Source of the DNA: Streptomyces sp. NBC_01276
Lineage (GTDB): Bacteria > Actinomycetota > Actinomycetes > Streptomycetales > Streptomycetaceae
Length of the DNA stretch: 64,000 nt
Reading direction: 5' to 3'
Assembly (NCBI RefSeq): GCF_041435355.1
Contig: NZ_CP108442.1
Location: 496,001-560,000, forward strand
The notes beneath the pieces were generated by a model, which made no database searches, was not told where the DNA came from, and worked only from the letters and a program-made list of their open reading frames with translations. The position numbers and the translations under genes were made by a program. Within the stretch, counting starts at the first letter, position 1; each line of letters starts with the position of its first letter. Shown piece after piece: positions 52,394 to 61,344 of the stretch.

Positions 52394-53785
52394 TCAGTGG
52401 TGGAAGCCCGACCTGGGTTCCGTGGCGGGGACCGGCTGCGGGTGGGCGCGGAGGTGTTCCACGGCCGCCCGCAGGTCGGTGACGAGCAGGGCGATCTGGT
52501 CGCGGGTCACCCCGTGGCGGATCAGGACGCGCTGCATGACGGTGTCCTGACGGTCCGCCGGTAGCGGGTACGTGGGCACCTGCCAGCCGCGCATCCGCAG
52601 CCGGTCGGAGAGGTCGTAGAGGGTGAACCCCTCGCCGTCCGGGTCGGCGAGCGTGTAGGAGACGGCGGGCAGCCCGCCCCGGCCGTCGTAGAGCAGGGTG
52701 AAGGGGCCCATGCCGGCGATCTCCCCGGCCAGGTACTGGGCGGTGTCGGCGCAGGCCTGCTGGACGCTCCGGTAGCCGCCGCGGCCCAGCCGCAGGAAGA
52801 GGTAGTACTGGGCGATGACCTCGCCGCCGGGGCGGGAGAAGTTGAGGGCGAAGGTCGGCATGTCGCCGCCGAGGTAGTCCACGTCGAAGACGAGGTCGGC
52901 GGGGAGCAGCTCGGCGGTGCGCCAGACGATCCAGCCGACGCCGAGCGGGGCGAGCCCGTACTTGTGCCCGGAGGTGTTGACGGAGGCCACGCGCGGCAGC
53001 CGGAAGTCCCACACCACGTCGGGGTGGAGGAAGGGGGCGACGAAGCCGCCGCTCGCGGCGTCCACGTGGACGGGGATGTCCCAGCCGTGCTCTTGCTGGA
53101 TCCGGTCGAGCTCGGCGGCGATCTCGGCGACGGGTTCGTAGTCGCAGGTGTAGGTGACGCCGAGGATGGCGACGACCCCGATGGTGTTCTCGTCGACGTG
53201 GGCGGCGAGCTGGTGGGGGAGCAGGCCGGTCGCGCCGGGCTCCAGGGGGATCTGGCGGAGCTCGACGTCGAAGTAGCGGGCGAACTTCTCCCAGCAGATC
53301 TGCACCGGGCCGCAGACCAGGTTGGGCCGGTCGGCCGGTTTGCCCTCCGCCCGGCGGCGGGCCCGCCAGCGCCATTTGAGGGCGAGGCCGCCGAGCATGG
53401 CGGCCTCGCTGGAGCCGGTGGTGGAGCAGCCGGTGCCGGAGGTGCCGGGCGGGGCGTTCCAGAGGTCGGCCAGGATGTTGACGCAGCGGGCCTCGATCTC
53501 GGCCGTCTGCGGGTATTCGTCCTTGTCGATCATGTTCTTGTCGAGGCACTCGTTCATCAGGCGGTGCACGCCGTCGTCCGACCAGGTGGTGCAGAAGGTG
53601 GCCAGGTTCTGGGCGGCGTTGCCGTCGAGGAGCAGCTCGTTGTGGAGGAGCGAGTAGACCACCTCGGTGGGCGAGTGGTCGTCGGGCATCCGGTACTTGG
53701 GGAGGATCTGGCCGCTGAGGGCGGACGTGAACACGTCCGTATCGGCGTCCTGGGCACGCGCGTCCTTCGTCTCATGAAGAGCCAT
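52394..53785 (-). CDS. gadB: Glutamate decarboxylase
   Basis: PLP enzyme of 463 residues converting glutamate to GABA and CO2, consuming a proton. The whole family pattern is present: KYRMPDDHSPTEVVYSLLHNELLLDGNAAQNLATFCTTW, GCSTTGSSEAAMLGGLALKWRWR, IPVHVDAASGGFVAPF, and VNTSGHKYGLAPLGVGWIVWR with the PLP-binding Lys. Then comes PTFALNFSRPGGEVIAQYYLFLRLG. The C-terminal HxH end (SGFHH) is also typical. No GABA antiporter is adjacent. It ends 10 bp from the convergent helicase. Confidence 0.95.
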   Translation of the reverse strand: MALHETKDARAQDADTDVFTSALSGQILPKYRMPDDHSPTEVVYSLLHNELLLDGNAAQNLATFCTTWSDDGVHRLMNECLDKNMIDKDEYPQTAEIEARCVNILADLWNAPPGTSGTGCSTTGSSEAAMLGGLALKWRWRARRRAEGKPADRPNLVCGPVQICWEKFARYFDVELRQIPLEPGATGLLPHQLAAHVDENTIGVVAILGVTYTCDYEPVAEIAAELDRIQQEHGWDIPVHVDAASGGFVAPFLHPDVVWDFRLPRVASVNTSGHKYGLAPLGVGWIVWRTAELLPADLVFDVDYLGGDMPTFALNFSRPGGEVIAQYYLFLRLGRGGYRSVQQACADTAQYLAGEIAGMGPFTLLYDGRGGLPAVSYTLADPDGEGFTLYDLSDRLRMRGWQVPTYPLPADRQDTVMQRVLIRHGVTRDQIALLVTDLRAAVEHLRAHPQPVPATEPRSGFHH

Positions 53786-54084
53786 ATCGGGACTATAAGG
53801 TGCAGACCGTCATCAAGTCGGCTTCGGCACCCCTCGGGAAACGCTTGAGGAAAGAGCGGCGGAACCCACAGCTTCCGGCCGACCCCGGAGTGTGACCCTC
53901 TCCATAGCAACCCCGGAGAGCCGCAAGAATTACCGTCCAGTAGCATTTCTGCCACAGATCTTCCCGTCCCGACCGCCGGAGTCGATCCGAACAGGAAGAT
54001 CATTTCATTTGTTCTACACACAACTTATGCACTGATGTCCGGATAGCGGCCAACTGCCGCCATGGCCCTGATAGTTCTTCGGCC
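53786..54084. other. Divergent promoter gap between gadB and melC1
   Basis: About 300 bp, AT-richer than its surroundings (notably 54000-54050). It must hold the promoters for glutamate decarboxylase and the tyrosinase operon. No clear palindrome or convincing -35/-10 pair could be fixed by eye. Confidence 0.4.
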
Positions 54085-54477
54085 ATGAACAAGATCACCC
54101 GTCGGCAGGCCTTGGGCACCACTGCCGGCGCACTCACCGTCCTCGGCATCGCGGGCGCCACCGCGCACGCCGCCGCCACCGACTCCCGTGCGGCCACCAC
54201 CCCGGCCGGCACCGTCGACGAGGTGTACCAGGGCCGCCGGATCCAGATAGCCCCCGGCTCGGGGGGCGGCCACCACGGCGGCCACCACTCCCCCGGTCTG
54301 CCGACCGTGAAGATAGACGGCCGCGAACTGCACGTGATGCAGAACGCGGACGGCACCTGGATCAGCGTCGTCAACCACTACGAGACCTTCGCCGACCCGG
54401 CCTCGCTGGCCCGTGCCGCGGTGCGCGAGCTCCAGGGCTCTCAGCTCGCCCCGATGCAGATGGGGGGCATGGCATGA
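54085..54477 (+). CDS. melC1: Tyrosinase cofactor/copper chaperone MelC1
   Basis: Caddie protein of 130 residues that loads copper into apo-tyrosinase and carries it out through its own Tat signal ([21 protein letters not shown]). The mature part has the His-rich copper loop [12 protein letters not shown] and the conserved [40 protein letters not shown], which inserts into the enzyme's active-site pocket. It ends MQMGGMA. Its stop overlaps the tyrosinase start (ATGA), as in other melC operons. Confidence 0.95.
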   Translation: MNKITRRQALGTTAGALTVLGIAGATAHAAATDSRAATTPAGTVDEVYQGRRIQIAPGSGGGHHGGHHSPGLPTVKIDGRELHVMQNADGTWISVVNHYETFADPASLARAAVRELQGSQLAPMQMGGMA

Positions 54478-55322
54478 CCGTCCGCAAGAACCAGGCCGCG
54501 CTCACGCCCGAGGAGAAGCGCGCCTTCACCAACGCGCTGCTCGAACTGAAGCGGACGGGCCGCTACGACCGGTTCGTCACCACCCACAACGGCTTCATCA
54601 TGAGCGACACCGACTCGGGCGACCGCGTCGGCCACCGCTCCCCCTCCTTCCTCCCCTGGCACCGCCGCTTTCTCCTGGAGTTCGAAGCGGCTCTTCAGGC
54701 GGTGGACGCGAGCGTGTCGATCCCGTACTGGGACTGGACCGCCGACCGCACCACCCGCTCCTCCCTCTGGGCCGCCGACTTCCTCGGGGGCACCGGCCGG
54801 GCCCGCGACGGACAGGTGATGGACGGACCCTTCGCGTACGCGACGGGCAAGTGGGAGGTGGCCGTACGGGTCGACGGGCGCAACTACCTGCGCCGCGCGC
54901 TCGGCGAGGGCGTCGCCCAGCTGCCGACCAAGGCCGAGGTGGACGCCGTCCTGGCGATGCCGGTCTACGACATGGCGCCCTGGAACAGCTCCTCCAACGG
55001 CTTCCGCAACAACCTGGAGGGCTGGCGCGGCGCCAACCTGCACAACCGGGTGCACGTGTGGGTCGGCGGCCAGATGGCCACCGGGGTCTCGCCCAACGAC
55101 CCGGTGTTCTGGATGCACCACGCCTTCATCGACAAGCTGTGGGCCGACTGGCAGGCGAAGCACCCGCAGTCCCCCTACCTGCCGGCCGCCGGCACCGCCA
55201 ACGTGGTCGACCTGCGCGACACCATGCGGCCGTGGAACGACGTGACCCCGGCCGACATGCTGGACCACCGCAAGTTCTACACGTTCGACACGGAGCCGGC
55301 CGCCGCCGCCAGCCAGCGGTAG
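54474..55322 (+). CDS. melC2: Tyrosinase MelC2
   Basis: Type 3 copper enzyme of 282 residues, hydroxylating tyrosine and oxidising DOPA to the quinone that polymerises into melanin. The six copper ligands are in place: His38 (TTHNGF), His54 (VGHRSP) and His63 (LPWHRRF) for CuA, His190 and His194 (LHNRVHVW) and His216 (FWMHHAF) for CuB. It has no signal peptide and is exported bound to MelC1. It overlaps the convergent response-regulator gene by 46 bp. Confidence 0.96.
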   Translation: MTVRKNQAALTPEEKRAFTNALLELKRTGRYDRFVTTHNGFIMSDTDSGDRVGHRSPSFLPWHRRFLLEFEAALQAVDASVSIPYWDWTADRTTRSSLWAADFLGGTGRARDGQVMDGPFAYATGKWEVAVRVDGRNYLRRALGEGVAQLPTKAEVDAVLAMPVYDMAPWNSSSNGFRNNLEGWRGANLHNRVHVWVGGQMATGVSPNDPVFWMHHAFIDKLWADWQAKHPQSPYLPAAGTANVVDLRDTMRPWNDVTPADMLDHRKFYTFDTEPAAAASQR

Positions 55323-55981
55323 TGCAGTTCGGGGCGGCCGACCTGACCGTACCGGGGGGTGCGGTCCGCCCGGCCGGTGTCCACCAGGTGCTCCAGGTAC
55401 CGGCGGGCGGTGATCCGCGAGATCCCGGCCGCCTCGGCCGCCCCCGCGGCGGTGAGCCCCTCGGGCGCCGCCCGCAGCAGCGCCGCGACCCGGTCCAGGG
55501 TCGGGGCGCTGAGCCCTTTGGGCAGTTCCGCCGGACCCGGTGCGCGCAGTGCGGCGAGCGCCCGGTCGACGTCGTCCTGACCGGCCGCCTCGCCCGCCGA
55601 GGCCCGGAACTCGGCGTAGCGCAGCAGGCGTTCGCGCAGCGTCGGGAAGGCGAAGGGCTTCAGTACGTACTGCACCACGCCCAGCGAGACGCTCTCGCGG
55701 ACCACCGCCAGGTCCCGGGCCGAGGTCACCGCGATCACGTCGACGGGATGCCCGGCGGCCCGCAGGCCGCGCGCGAAGCGCAGCCCGTGGCCGTCGGGCA
55801 GCGTGAGGTCGAGGAGCAGCAGGTCGACCCGGGTCCGCTCCAGCACCCGGGTGGCCTCGGCGAGGGAGTGGACGGCCGCCACGGCCGTGAAACCGGGCAC
55901 CCGGCCGACGTAGAGCGCGTGCGCGGCGGCGGCGACGGGATCGTCCTCGACCACCAGCACCCGCACCTCGGGCGCGCTCAC
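55277..55981 (-). CDS. Response regulator, CitB/DcuR type
   Basis: Regulator of 234 residues. The receiver domain is VRVLVVEDDPVAAAAHALYV (acidic pair), LLLLDLTLPDGHG (phosphorylated Asp), IAVTSARD (Thr/Ser) and YVLKPFAF (Lys). After a linker, the HTH LTAAGAAEAAGISRITARRYLEHLVDTGRAD is of the CitT/DcuR kind. Its GTG overlaps the kinase stop (GTGA). With DctA divergent from the kinase, it likely activates C4-dicarboxylate uptake, perhaps through the palindrome at 57818-57831. Confidence 0.88.
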   Translation of the reverse strand: MSAPEVRVLVVEDDPVAAAAHALYVGRVPGFTAVAAVHSLAEATRVLERTRVDLLLLDLTLPDGHGLRFARGLRAAGHPVDVIAVTSARDLAVVRESVSLGVVQYVLKPFAFPTLRERLLRYAEFRASAGEAAGQDDVDRALAALRAPGPAELPKGLSAPTLDRVAALLRAAPEGLTAAGAAEAAGISRITARRYLEHLVDTGRADRTPRYGQVGRPELHYRWLAAAAGSVSNV

Positions 55982-57774
55982 GACGCACCCCCCGCGCGGC
56001 GCTGACGGGGGATGCGGGGCCGCGGGTCCGGGCCTTCCGCGGCCGGGTCCCCGGCCTCCCCGGGCCCAGCCTCGCGCGCCCGCGGCATCCGGTCCCGCGG
56101 CGGCCCCTCCGTCCCCGCCGCCCCCGGTCCGCCCTGCGCTTCCGCCGCCCCGCCCGGCCCGGCACCGCCGGGGCGCAGCGGCAGGCTGACGGTGAACTCC
56201 GCGCCCCCGACCGGCCCGGAGACCGCGTCGACGGCTCCGCCGTGCCGGTGGGCCACCTGGCGGACCAGCGCCAGTCCCAGGCCCCGCCCCTCCCCCTTGC
56301 CGGACCAGCCGCGCCGGAACACGTCCACCCCCTCGGGCAGTCCGGGGCCGTTGTCGGCGACCCGCAGCAGCAGGCCGTCCGCGTCCCGGCGCACGGTGAC
56401 GGCGATCCGCGCTCCGGGCACCCCCGTGAGGGCGTCGACGGCGTTGTCGATCAGGTTGCCCAGCAGGGTGACGAGGTCGCGCGCGGGCGGGAGCCCGGGG
56501 AGCGCGTCCATCCCCTCGACGGCCCCGCTCGCACCGCTGTCCGGGGTGACGACCAGCTCTATGCCCCGCTCGTGCGCCTGCGCGGCCTTGCCGAGCAGCA
56601 GGGCGACCAGCACCGGCTCGCCGACGGCGGTGACGACCTCGTCGGTCAGGGCCTGGGCCAGCTCCAGTTCCGCGGTGGCGAACTCCACCGCCTCCTCGCT
56701 GCGGCCCAGTTCGATGAGGGAGACCACGGTGTGGAGCCGGTTGGCCGCCTCGTGGGCCTGGGAGCGCAGCGCCTGGGTGAAACCCCTTTCCTGGTCCAGC
56801 TCCCCGGTCAGCGACTGGAGTTCGGTGTGGTCGCGCAGGGTGACCACGGTGCCGCGGCGTCCCCCGCCGGCCACCGGTGAGCTGTTGACCACCAGCACCC
56901 GGTCGGCGGTGAGGTGGACCTCGTCGACCCGCGGCCGGTCGGCGAGGAGCGCCCCGGTGAGCGGGGCGGGGAGGCCGAGGTCGGCGACGCCGACGCCGGT
57001 GATCTCCCCGCGCAGGCCGAGGAGTTCGCGGCCGGCGTCGTTGACGAGGGTGATCCTGCGGTGGCCGTCGAGCATCAGCAGCCCCTCCCGGACCCCGTGC
57101 AGGGCCGCCTGGTGGTAGTCGTACATCCGGCTCAGCTCGGCGGCGTTCATCCCGTGCGTGTGGCGGCGCAGCCGCGCGTTGACCACGTACGTGCCCACGC
57201 CGCCCAGGGCCAGCGCCCCGGCCGCCACCCAGGCGAGGGCGGAGAGCTGCTCCGCCAGCCGGTCGCTGACGGCGCGCACGGTGATCCCCGCGCTGACCAG
57301 GCCGACGATCCGGCCGTCCTCGCCGGCGAGGGGGGTGACCACGCGGATGGAGGGGCCGAGCGTGCCGGTGTAGGTCTCGCTGAAGGTCTCGCCGCGCAGG
57401 GCGGGGGCGGTGTTGCCGAGGAAGCGTTCGCCGATGCGGCGCGGGTCGGGGTGGGTCCAGCGCCGTCCGTCCGGGGCCATGATCGTCACGAAGTCCACGC
57501 CCGAGTCGGCGCGCACCCGCTCGGCGTAGGGCTGGAGGGCCGCCGAGGGGCCGGCCCCGCTCCGGCCGGTCCGGACGGCCTCGCGCACCGACGGGGAGTC
57601 GGCGACGGACCGCGCCACGGCCCCGGCCTGGCGCCGGGCGGCGTCCTCGGCCTGGCCCCGGGCGGTCGCGTACGCGAAGACCGCGCACCCGGCGACGACG
57701 ACGGCGACCAGCAGCACCTGCATGGCGAAGAGCTGGCCGGCGAGGCTGCGGGGCGGTCGGGGAAAGCGGAACAT
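55978..57774 (-). CDS. Sensor histidine kinase, CitA/DcuS type
   Basis: Membrane sensor of 598 residues. TM1 is QLFAMQVLLVAVVVAGCAVFAYA. The extracellular PAS-like domain runs to about 175 and contains SGVDFVTIMAPDGRRWTHPDPRRIGERF, the citrate/C4-dicarboxylate sensor signature. TM2 (LAWVAAGALALGGVGTYVV) follows, then a cytoplasmic PAS, the phosphoacceptor helix RSQAHEAANRLHTVVSLIELGR and the ATPase domain (GNLIDNAVDAL, VADNGPGLPEG, GEGRGLGLALVRQ). The C-terminus is a Pro/Gly/Arg-rich tail. The ATG giving MFRFPRPP was chosen. It signals to the response regulator that follows. Confidence 0.88.
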   Translation of the reverse strand: MFRFPRPPRSLAGQLFAMQVLLVAVVVAGCAVFAYATARGQAEDAARRQAGAVARSVADSPSVREAVRTGRSGAGPSAALQPYAERVRADSGVDFVTIMAPDGRRWTHPDPRRIGERFLGNTAPALRGETFSETYTGTLGPSIRVVTPLAGEDGRIVGLVSAGITVRAVSDRLAEQLSALAWVAAGALALGGVGTYVVNARLRRHTHGMNAAELSRMYDYHQAALHGVREGLLMLDGHRRITLVNDAGRELLGLRGEITGVGVADLGLPAPLTGALLADRPRVDEVHLTADRVLVVNSSPVAGGGRRGTVVTLRDHTELQSLTGELDQERGFTQALRSQAHEAANRLHTVVSLIELGRSEEAVEFATAELELAQALTDEVVTAVGEPVLVALLLGKAAQAHERGIELVVTPDSGASGAVEGMDALPGLPPARDLVTLLGNLIDNAVDALTGVPGARIAVTVRRDADGLLLRVADNGPGLPEGVDVFRRGWSGKGEGRGLGLALVRQVAHRHGGAVDAVSGPVGGAEFTVSLPLRPGGAGPGGAAEAQGGPGAAGTEGPPRDRMPRAREAGPGEAGDPAAEGPDPRPRIPRQRRAGGAS

Positions 57775-57817
57775 GGCGCTCAGTGTGCACCCGGCCGTGA
57801 ACTCAATGAACGCAAGG

Positions 57818-57831
57818 GTGACCGGGGTCAC
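57818..57831. promoter_or_regulatory. Candidate response-regulator site between the kinase and dctA
   Basis: GTGACC-GG-GGTCAC, a perfect palindrome in the 104-bp divergent gap, 48 bp before the dctA start. Binding by the adjacent CitB/DcuR-type regulator is inferred. Confidence 0.5.
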
Positions 57832-57878
57832 AAGGTGGGCGATGGTCTCCCGGAACACATTCACCACCAGGAGGCGAC

Positions 57879-59282
57879 GTGGCCGCCAGGCGCGACAAGA
57901 CCCACTATCTCTACATCGCGGTGATCGCCGCGGTGCTGCTCGGCATCACCGTGGGCTTCGCCGCTCCCGGCGTGGCCGTCGAGCTCAAGCCGTTGGGCAC
58001 CGGCTTCGTCAACCTCATCAAGATGATGATCTCACCCGTGATCTTCTGCACCATCGTTCTGGGGATCGGCTCGGTCCGCAAGGCGGCCAAGGTGGGCGCG
58101 GTCGGCGGACTCGCCCTCGGCTACTTCATGGTCATGTCGACGGTGGCCCTCGCGATCGGGCTGGTCGTGGGGAACCTCCTGGAGCCCGGCAGCGGGCTGC
58201 ACCTGACCGAGGCGGCCCGGCACGCCGGGGAGGCCCAGGCCAAGGCGGGCGGCGCCGAGAGCACGCCCGAGTTCCTGCTGGGGATCATCCCGACGACGCT
58301 GGTGTCCGCCTTCACCGGGGGCGAGGTGCTCCAGACACTGCTGGTGGCACTGCTGTGCGGGTTCGCGCTCCAGGCCATGGGCGCGGCGGGCGAACCGGTG
58401 CTGCGCGGGATCGGACACGTGCAGAAGATGGTGTTCCGGGTGCTCGCGATGATCATGTGGGCGGCACCGGTGGGTGCCTTCGGGGCGATGGCGGCGGTGG
58501 TCGGAGCGACCGGCATCGACGCGCTGAAGTCCCTGGCCGTGATCATGATCGGCTTCTACACCACCTGCCTGCTCTTCGTCTTCGTCGTGCTCGGCACCCT
58601 GTTGCGGGTGTGTACGGGCGTCAGCGTCTTCGCCCTCCTGCGGTACCTGGGGCGGGAGTTCCTGCTGATCCTGTCGACCTCCTCCTCGGAGTCGGCGCTG
58701 CCGCGGCTCATCGCGAAGATGGAACACCTCGGCGTCTCCCGGCCGGTGACCGGCATCACCGTGCCGACCGGCTACTCCTTCAACCTGGACGGGACGGCGA
58801 TCTACCTGACGATGTCCTCCCTGTTCGTGGCGGAGGCCATGGGCAAGCCGCTGGCGCTCGGCGAGCAGATCTCGCTGCTGCTCTTCATGATCGTGGCCTC
58901 CAAGGGCGCCGCGGGCGTCACCGGGGCGGGTCTGGCCACGCTGGCCGGCGGGCTCCAGTCACACCGGCCCGAACTGGTCGACGGCGTCGGCCTGATCGTG
59001 GGCATCGACCGCTTCATGAGCGAGGCCAGGGCGCTGACCAACTTCGCGGGCAACGCCGTCGCCACCGTGCTGATCGGAACGTGGACGAAGGAGTTCGACC
59101 GGGAGCGGGCCACCGAGGTCCTCGCGGGCCGGCTGCCCTTCGACGAGGCCACGCTGATCGACGACGGACACGGAGCCCGCCCCGACGAGGCGCCCGTCGC
59201 GGTGCCCGCACCCTCGACGGACTCCTCCGCCACCCCCTCCGCCGGCCCGTCGGCCGGGGCCAAGGACGGTGTGCCGGCCTGA
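57879..59282 (+). CDS. dctA: C4-dicarboxylate:cation symporter DctA
   Basis: Imports succinate, fumarate and malate with protons or sodium. It has 467 residues with eight helices and two hairpins of the DAACS family: LKPLGTGFVNLIKMMISPVIFCTIVLGI, the serine-rich hairpin LSTSSSESALPRLI, TVPTGYSFNLDGTAIYLTMS, and the C-terminal VGIDRFMSEARALTNFAGNAVATVLI. These carry the substrate- and ion-binding Asn/Asp/Arg positions. GTG has AGGAGG at five bases. The adjacent two-component system is its likely regulator. A long low-complexity tail follows the last helix. Confidence 0.93.
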   Translation: MAARRDKTHYLYIAVIAAVLLGITVGFAAPGVAVELKPLGTGFVNLIKMMISPVIFCTIVLGIGSVRKAAKVGAVGGLALGYFMVMSTVALAIGLVVGNLLEPGSGLHLTEAARHAGEAQAKAGGAESTPEFLLGIIPTTLVSAFTGGEVLQTLLVALLCGFALQAMGAAGEPVLRGIGHVQKMVFRVLAMIMWAAPVGAFGAMAAVVGATGIDALKSLAVIMIGFYTTCLLFVFVVLGTLLRVCTGVSVFALLRYLGREFLLILSTSSSESALPRLIAKMEHLGVSRPVTGITVPTGYSFNLDGTAIYLTMSSLFVAEAMGKPLALGEQISLLLFMIVASKGAAGVTGAGLATLAGGLQSHRPELVDGVGLIVGIDRFMSEARALTNFAGNAVATVLIGTWTKEFDRERATEVLAGRLPFDEATLIDDGHGARPDEAPVAVPAPSTDSSATPSAGPSAGAKDGVPA

Positions 59283-59300
59283 CCGGCGCACCCGCGGGAT

Positions 59301-59343
59301 CCGGCCGGGCAGGGCTCGCCCCCACGGTGCCCAGCCCGGCCGG
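59301..59343 (+). terminator. Terminator after dctA
   Basis: Stem of 10 + 4 bp with one mismatch (59301-59315 with 59329-59343) and a 13-base loop, 19 bp after the stop. Confidence 0.65.
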
Positions 59344-59535
59344 TGTCCCCTGCTCCGGGGGGGGCGATAGGGCGACGAACCCCCGCCAAGCACCATTTTC
59401 GGCCAACCGGCCGGTAAGTCCGCTGCGCTAAAAGGTACTTCCCTCCGGGGTGGCCCGTCTGACATCTTGCGTCCACCACTCGTTTCGTACGGCCCGGCAG
59501 GTGCCAACAGCACCGCTGTGCCATCGGAGGACGCA

Positions 59536-61344
59536 TTGATACCCCACATATCCAGCCGACCCCGACGTAGCCTGGTGATGGCGGCCGCCCTCGGCGCCGC
59601 CCTCGCCTTCGGAGCCCCCGCCGCGATCGCCGGCACCGCTCCCGTCAACCCGAACGGCTCCGCCCCGGCTTCCGCTCCGGCGGCCGCCCCCAAGGCTGCG
59701 GCCCCGGCTTCCCAGAGTGCGACCTGGGCCGCCGGCACCCGTGCCTACCTCGTGATCAGCGCCCCCGGCGACAGCACGGCGATCCGCTCGGCCGTCACCG
59801 CCAACGGCGGCACGGTCTTCTCGTCCTTCGACGCGATCGGCGTGATCGTCGCCCACTCCGCCTCCGCCACCTTCGCCTCCACCATGCGCGGCGTCAGCGG
59901 GGTGCAGCAGGTGGGCGCCACCCGTACCTCGGACGTCCCCGCCGACGCCTACAACCCGGCGCTGCCCGCCAACCCGGCGCAGGCCTCCACCGCGGCCGGC
60001 GAGCCGGTCCGCGCGGACATGAGCCAGATCAAGGCCGACCAGGCCTGGGCCGTCACCACCGGCTCCCCGTCGGTCAAGGTCGGCATCCTGGACACCGGTG
60101 TCGACGACCAGCACCAGGACCTGGCCCCGAACTTCAACGCGGCCGACTCGGTCTCCTGCGCCTACGGCAAGCCCGACACCCGTACCGGCGCCTGGCGTGA
60201 CGTGGACACCCACGGCACCCACGTGGCGGGTACCATCGCCGCCGCCAAGAACGGCAAGGGCGTCGTCGGCGTGGCCCCGGGCGTGAAGATCTCCGCGGTC
60301 CGCGTCGCCGAGCCGGGCAACTCGTTCTTCTTCGCCGAGAACACCATCTGCGGCTTCGTGTGGGCCGGTGACCACGGCTTCAAGGTCACCAACAACAGCT
60401 ACTACACGGACCCGTGGCAGTTCAACTGCCCGGACAACATCGACCAGGCGGCCATCATCGAGGGCGTCAAGCGCGCCCAGGAGTACGCCGAGAGCAAGGG
60501 CTCGCTCCAGATCGCGGCGGCGGGCAACGAGAACTACGACCTCGCGCACAAGACGACCGACACCGCGAGCCCGAACGACTCGACCCCGGTCACCCGCACC
60601 ATCACCAACGCCTGCATGGACATCCCGACCGAACTCCCGGGCGTGGTCACCGTCGCGGCGAACGGCACGGGCGTCACCAAGGCCTCGTTCTCCAACTTCG
60701 GCCAGGGCGTCATCGACGTCGCGGCCCCCGGCCAGGACGTCTACTCCACGCTGCCGGGCGGCAAGTACGGCACCAAGAGCGGCACCTCGATGGCCACCCC
60801 GCACGTGGTGGGCGTCGCGGCGCTGATCGCAAGCGCCAACCCGGGCATCACCCCGGCGCAGATCCGCGACAAGCTGGCCACCCAGGCCAACGACATCGCC
60901 TGCCCCGCCGACGGCCGCTGCACCGGTACGACCGCGAACAACTCCTTCTTCGGCGAGGGCCAGGTCGACGCCCTGAAGGCGGTCGGCGCCACCCCGCCCG
61001 CGGGCAAGTACTTCGAGAACACCGCGGACTTCGCCATCGGTGACAACACCACCGTGGAGAGCCCGATCACCGTCTCCGGAGTGACCGGCAACGCGCCGAC
61101 CACCCTCAAGGTCGGCGTGAACATCGTGCACACCTACATCGGTGACCTGAAGGTCGACCTGGTCGCCCCCGACGGCTCCGTCTACACGGTCCACAACCGT
61201 GCGGGCGGCGGCACCGACAACATCAACCAGGTCTTCACCGTCAACGCCTCCTCCGAGGTCGCGAACGGCACCTGGAAGCTGCGGGTGAACGACAACGCCG
61301 GCGGCGACACCGGCAGGATCGACTCCTGGAACCTCACCTTCTAG
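59536..61344 (+). CDS. Secreted S8 subtilase with C-terminal P-domain
   Basis: Extracellular protease of 602 residues. A signal peptide (RRSLVMAAALGAALAFGAPAAIA), an I9-like propeptide and a catalytic domain with Asp186 (VGILDTGVDD), His226 (DTHGTHVAGT), oxyanion Asn in AAAGNENYD and Ser418 (SGTSMATPHVVG). Residues 495-602 form a proprotein-convertase P-domain (ITVSGVTGNAPTTLKVGVNIVHTYIGDLKVDLVAPDGSVY and GTWKLRVNDNAGGDTGRIDSWNLTF). TTG start with GGAGG five bases upstream; no ATG fits. Its stop TAG and that of the convergent hydrolase share the palindrome CTAG. Confidence 0.92.
   Translation: MIPHISSRPRRSLVMAAALGAALAFGAPAAIAGTAPVNPNGSAPASAPAAAPKAAAPASQSATWAAGTRAYLVISAPGDSTAIRSAVTANGGTVFSSFDAIGVIVAHSASATFASTMRGVSGVQQVGATRTSDVPADAYNPALPANPAQASTAAGEPVRADMSQIKADQAWAVTTGSPSVKVGILDTGVDDQHQDLAPNFNAADSVSCAYGKPDTRTGAWRDVDTHGTHVAGTIAAAKNGKGVVGVAPGVKISAVRVAEPGNSFFFAENTICGFVWAGDHGFKVTNNSYYTDPWQFNCPDNIDQAAIIEGVKRAQEYAESKGSLQIAAAGNENYDLAHKTTDTASPNDSTPVTRTITNACMDIPTELPGVVTVAANGTGVTKASFSNFGQGVIDVAAPGQDVYSTLPGGKYGTKSGTSMATPHVVGVAALIASANPGITPAQIRDKLATQANDIACPADGRCTGTTANNSFFGEGQVDALKAVGATPPAGKYFENTADFAIGDNTTVESPITVSGVTGNAPTTLKVGVNIVHTYIGDLKVDLVAPDGSVYTVHNRAGGGTDNINQVFTVNASSEVANGTWKLRVNDNAGGDTGRIDSWNLTF

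Noticed and set aside
59283..59535. Possible riboswitch (c-di-AMP type) in the leader of the secreted subtilase
   Set aside because: The gap has a terminator for dctA and some GC-rich pairing, but none of the conserved blocks of that riboswitch could be matched.
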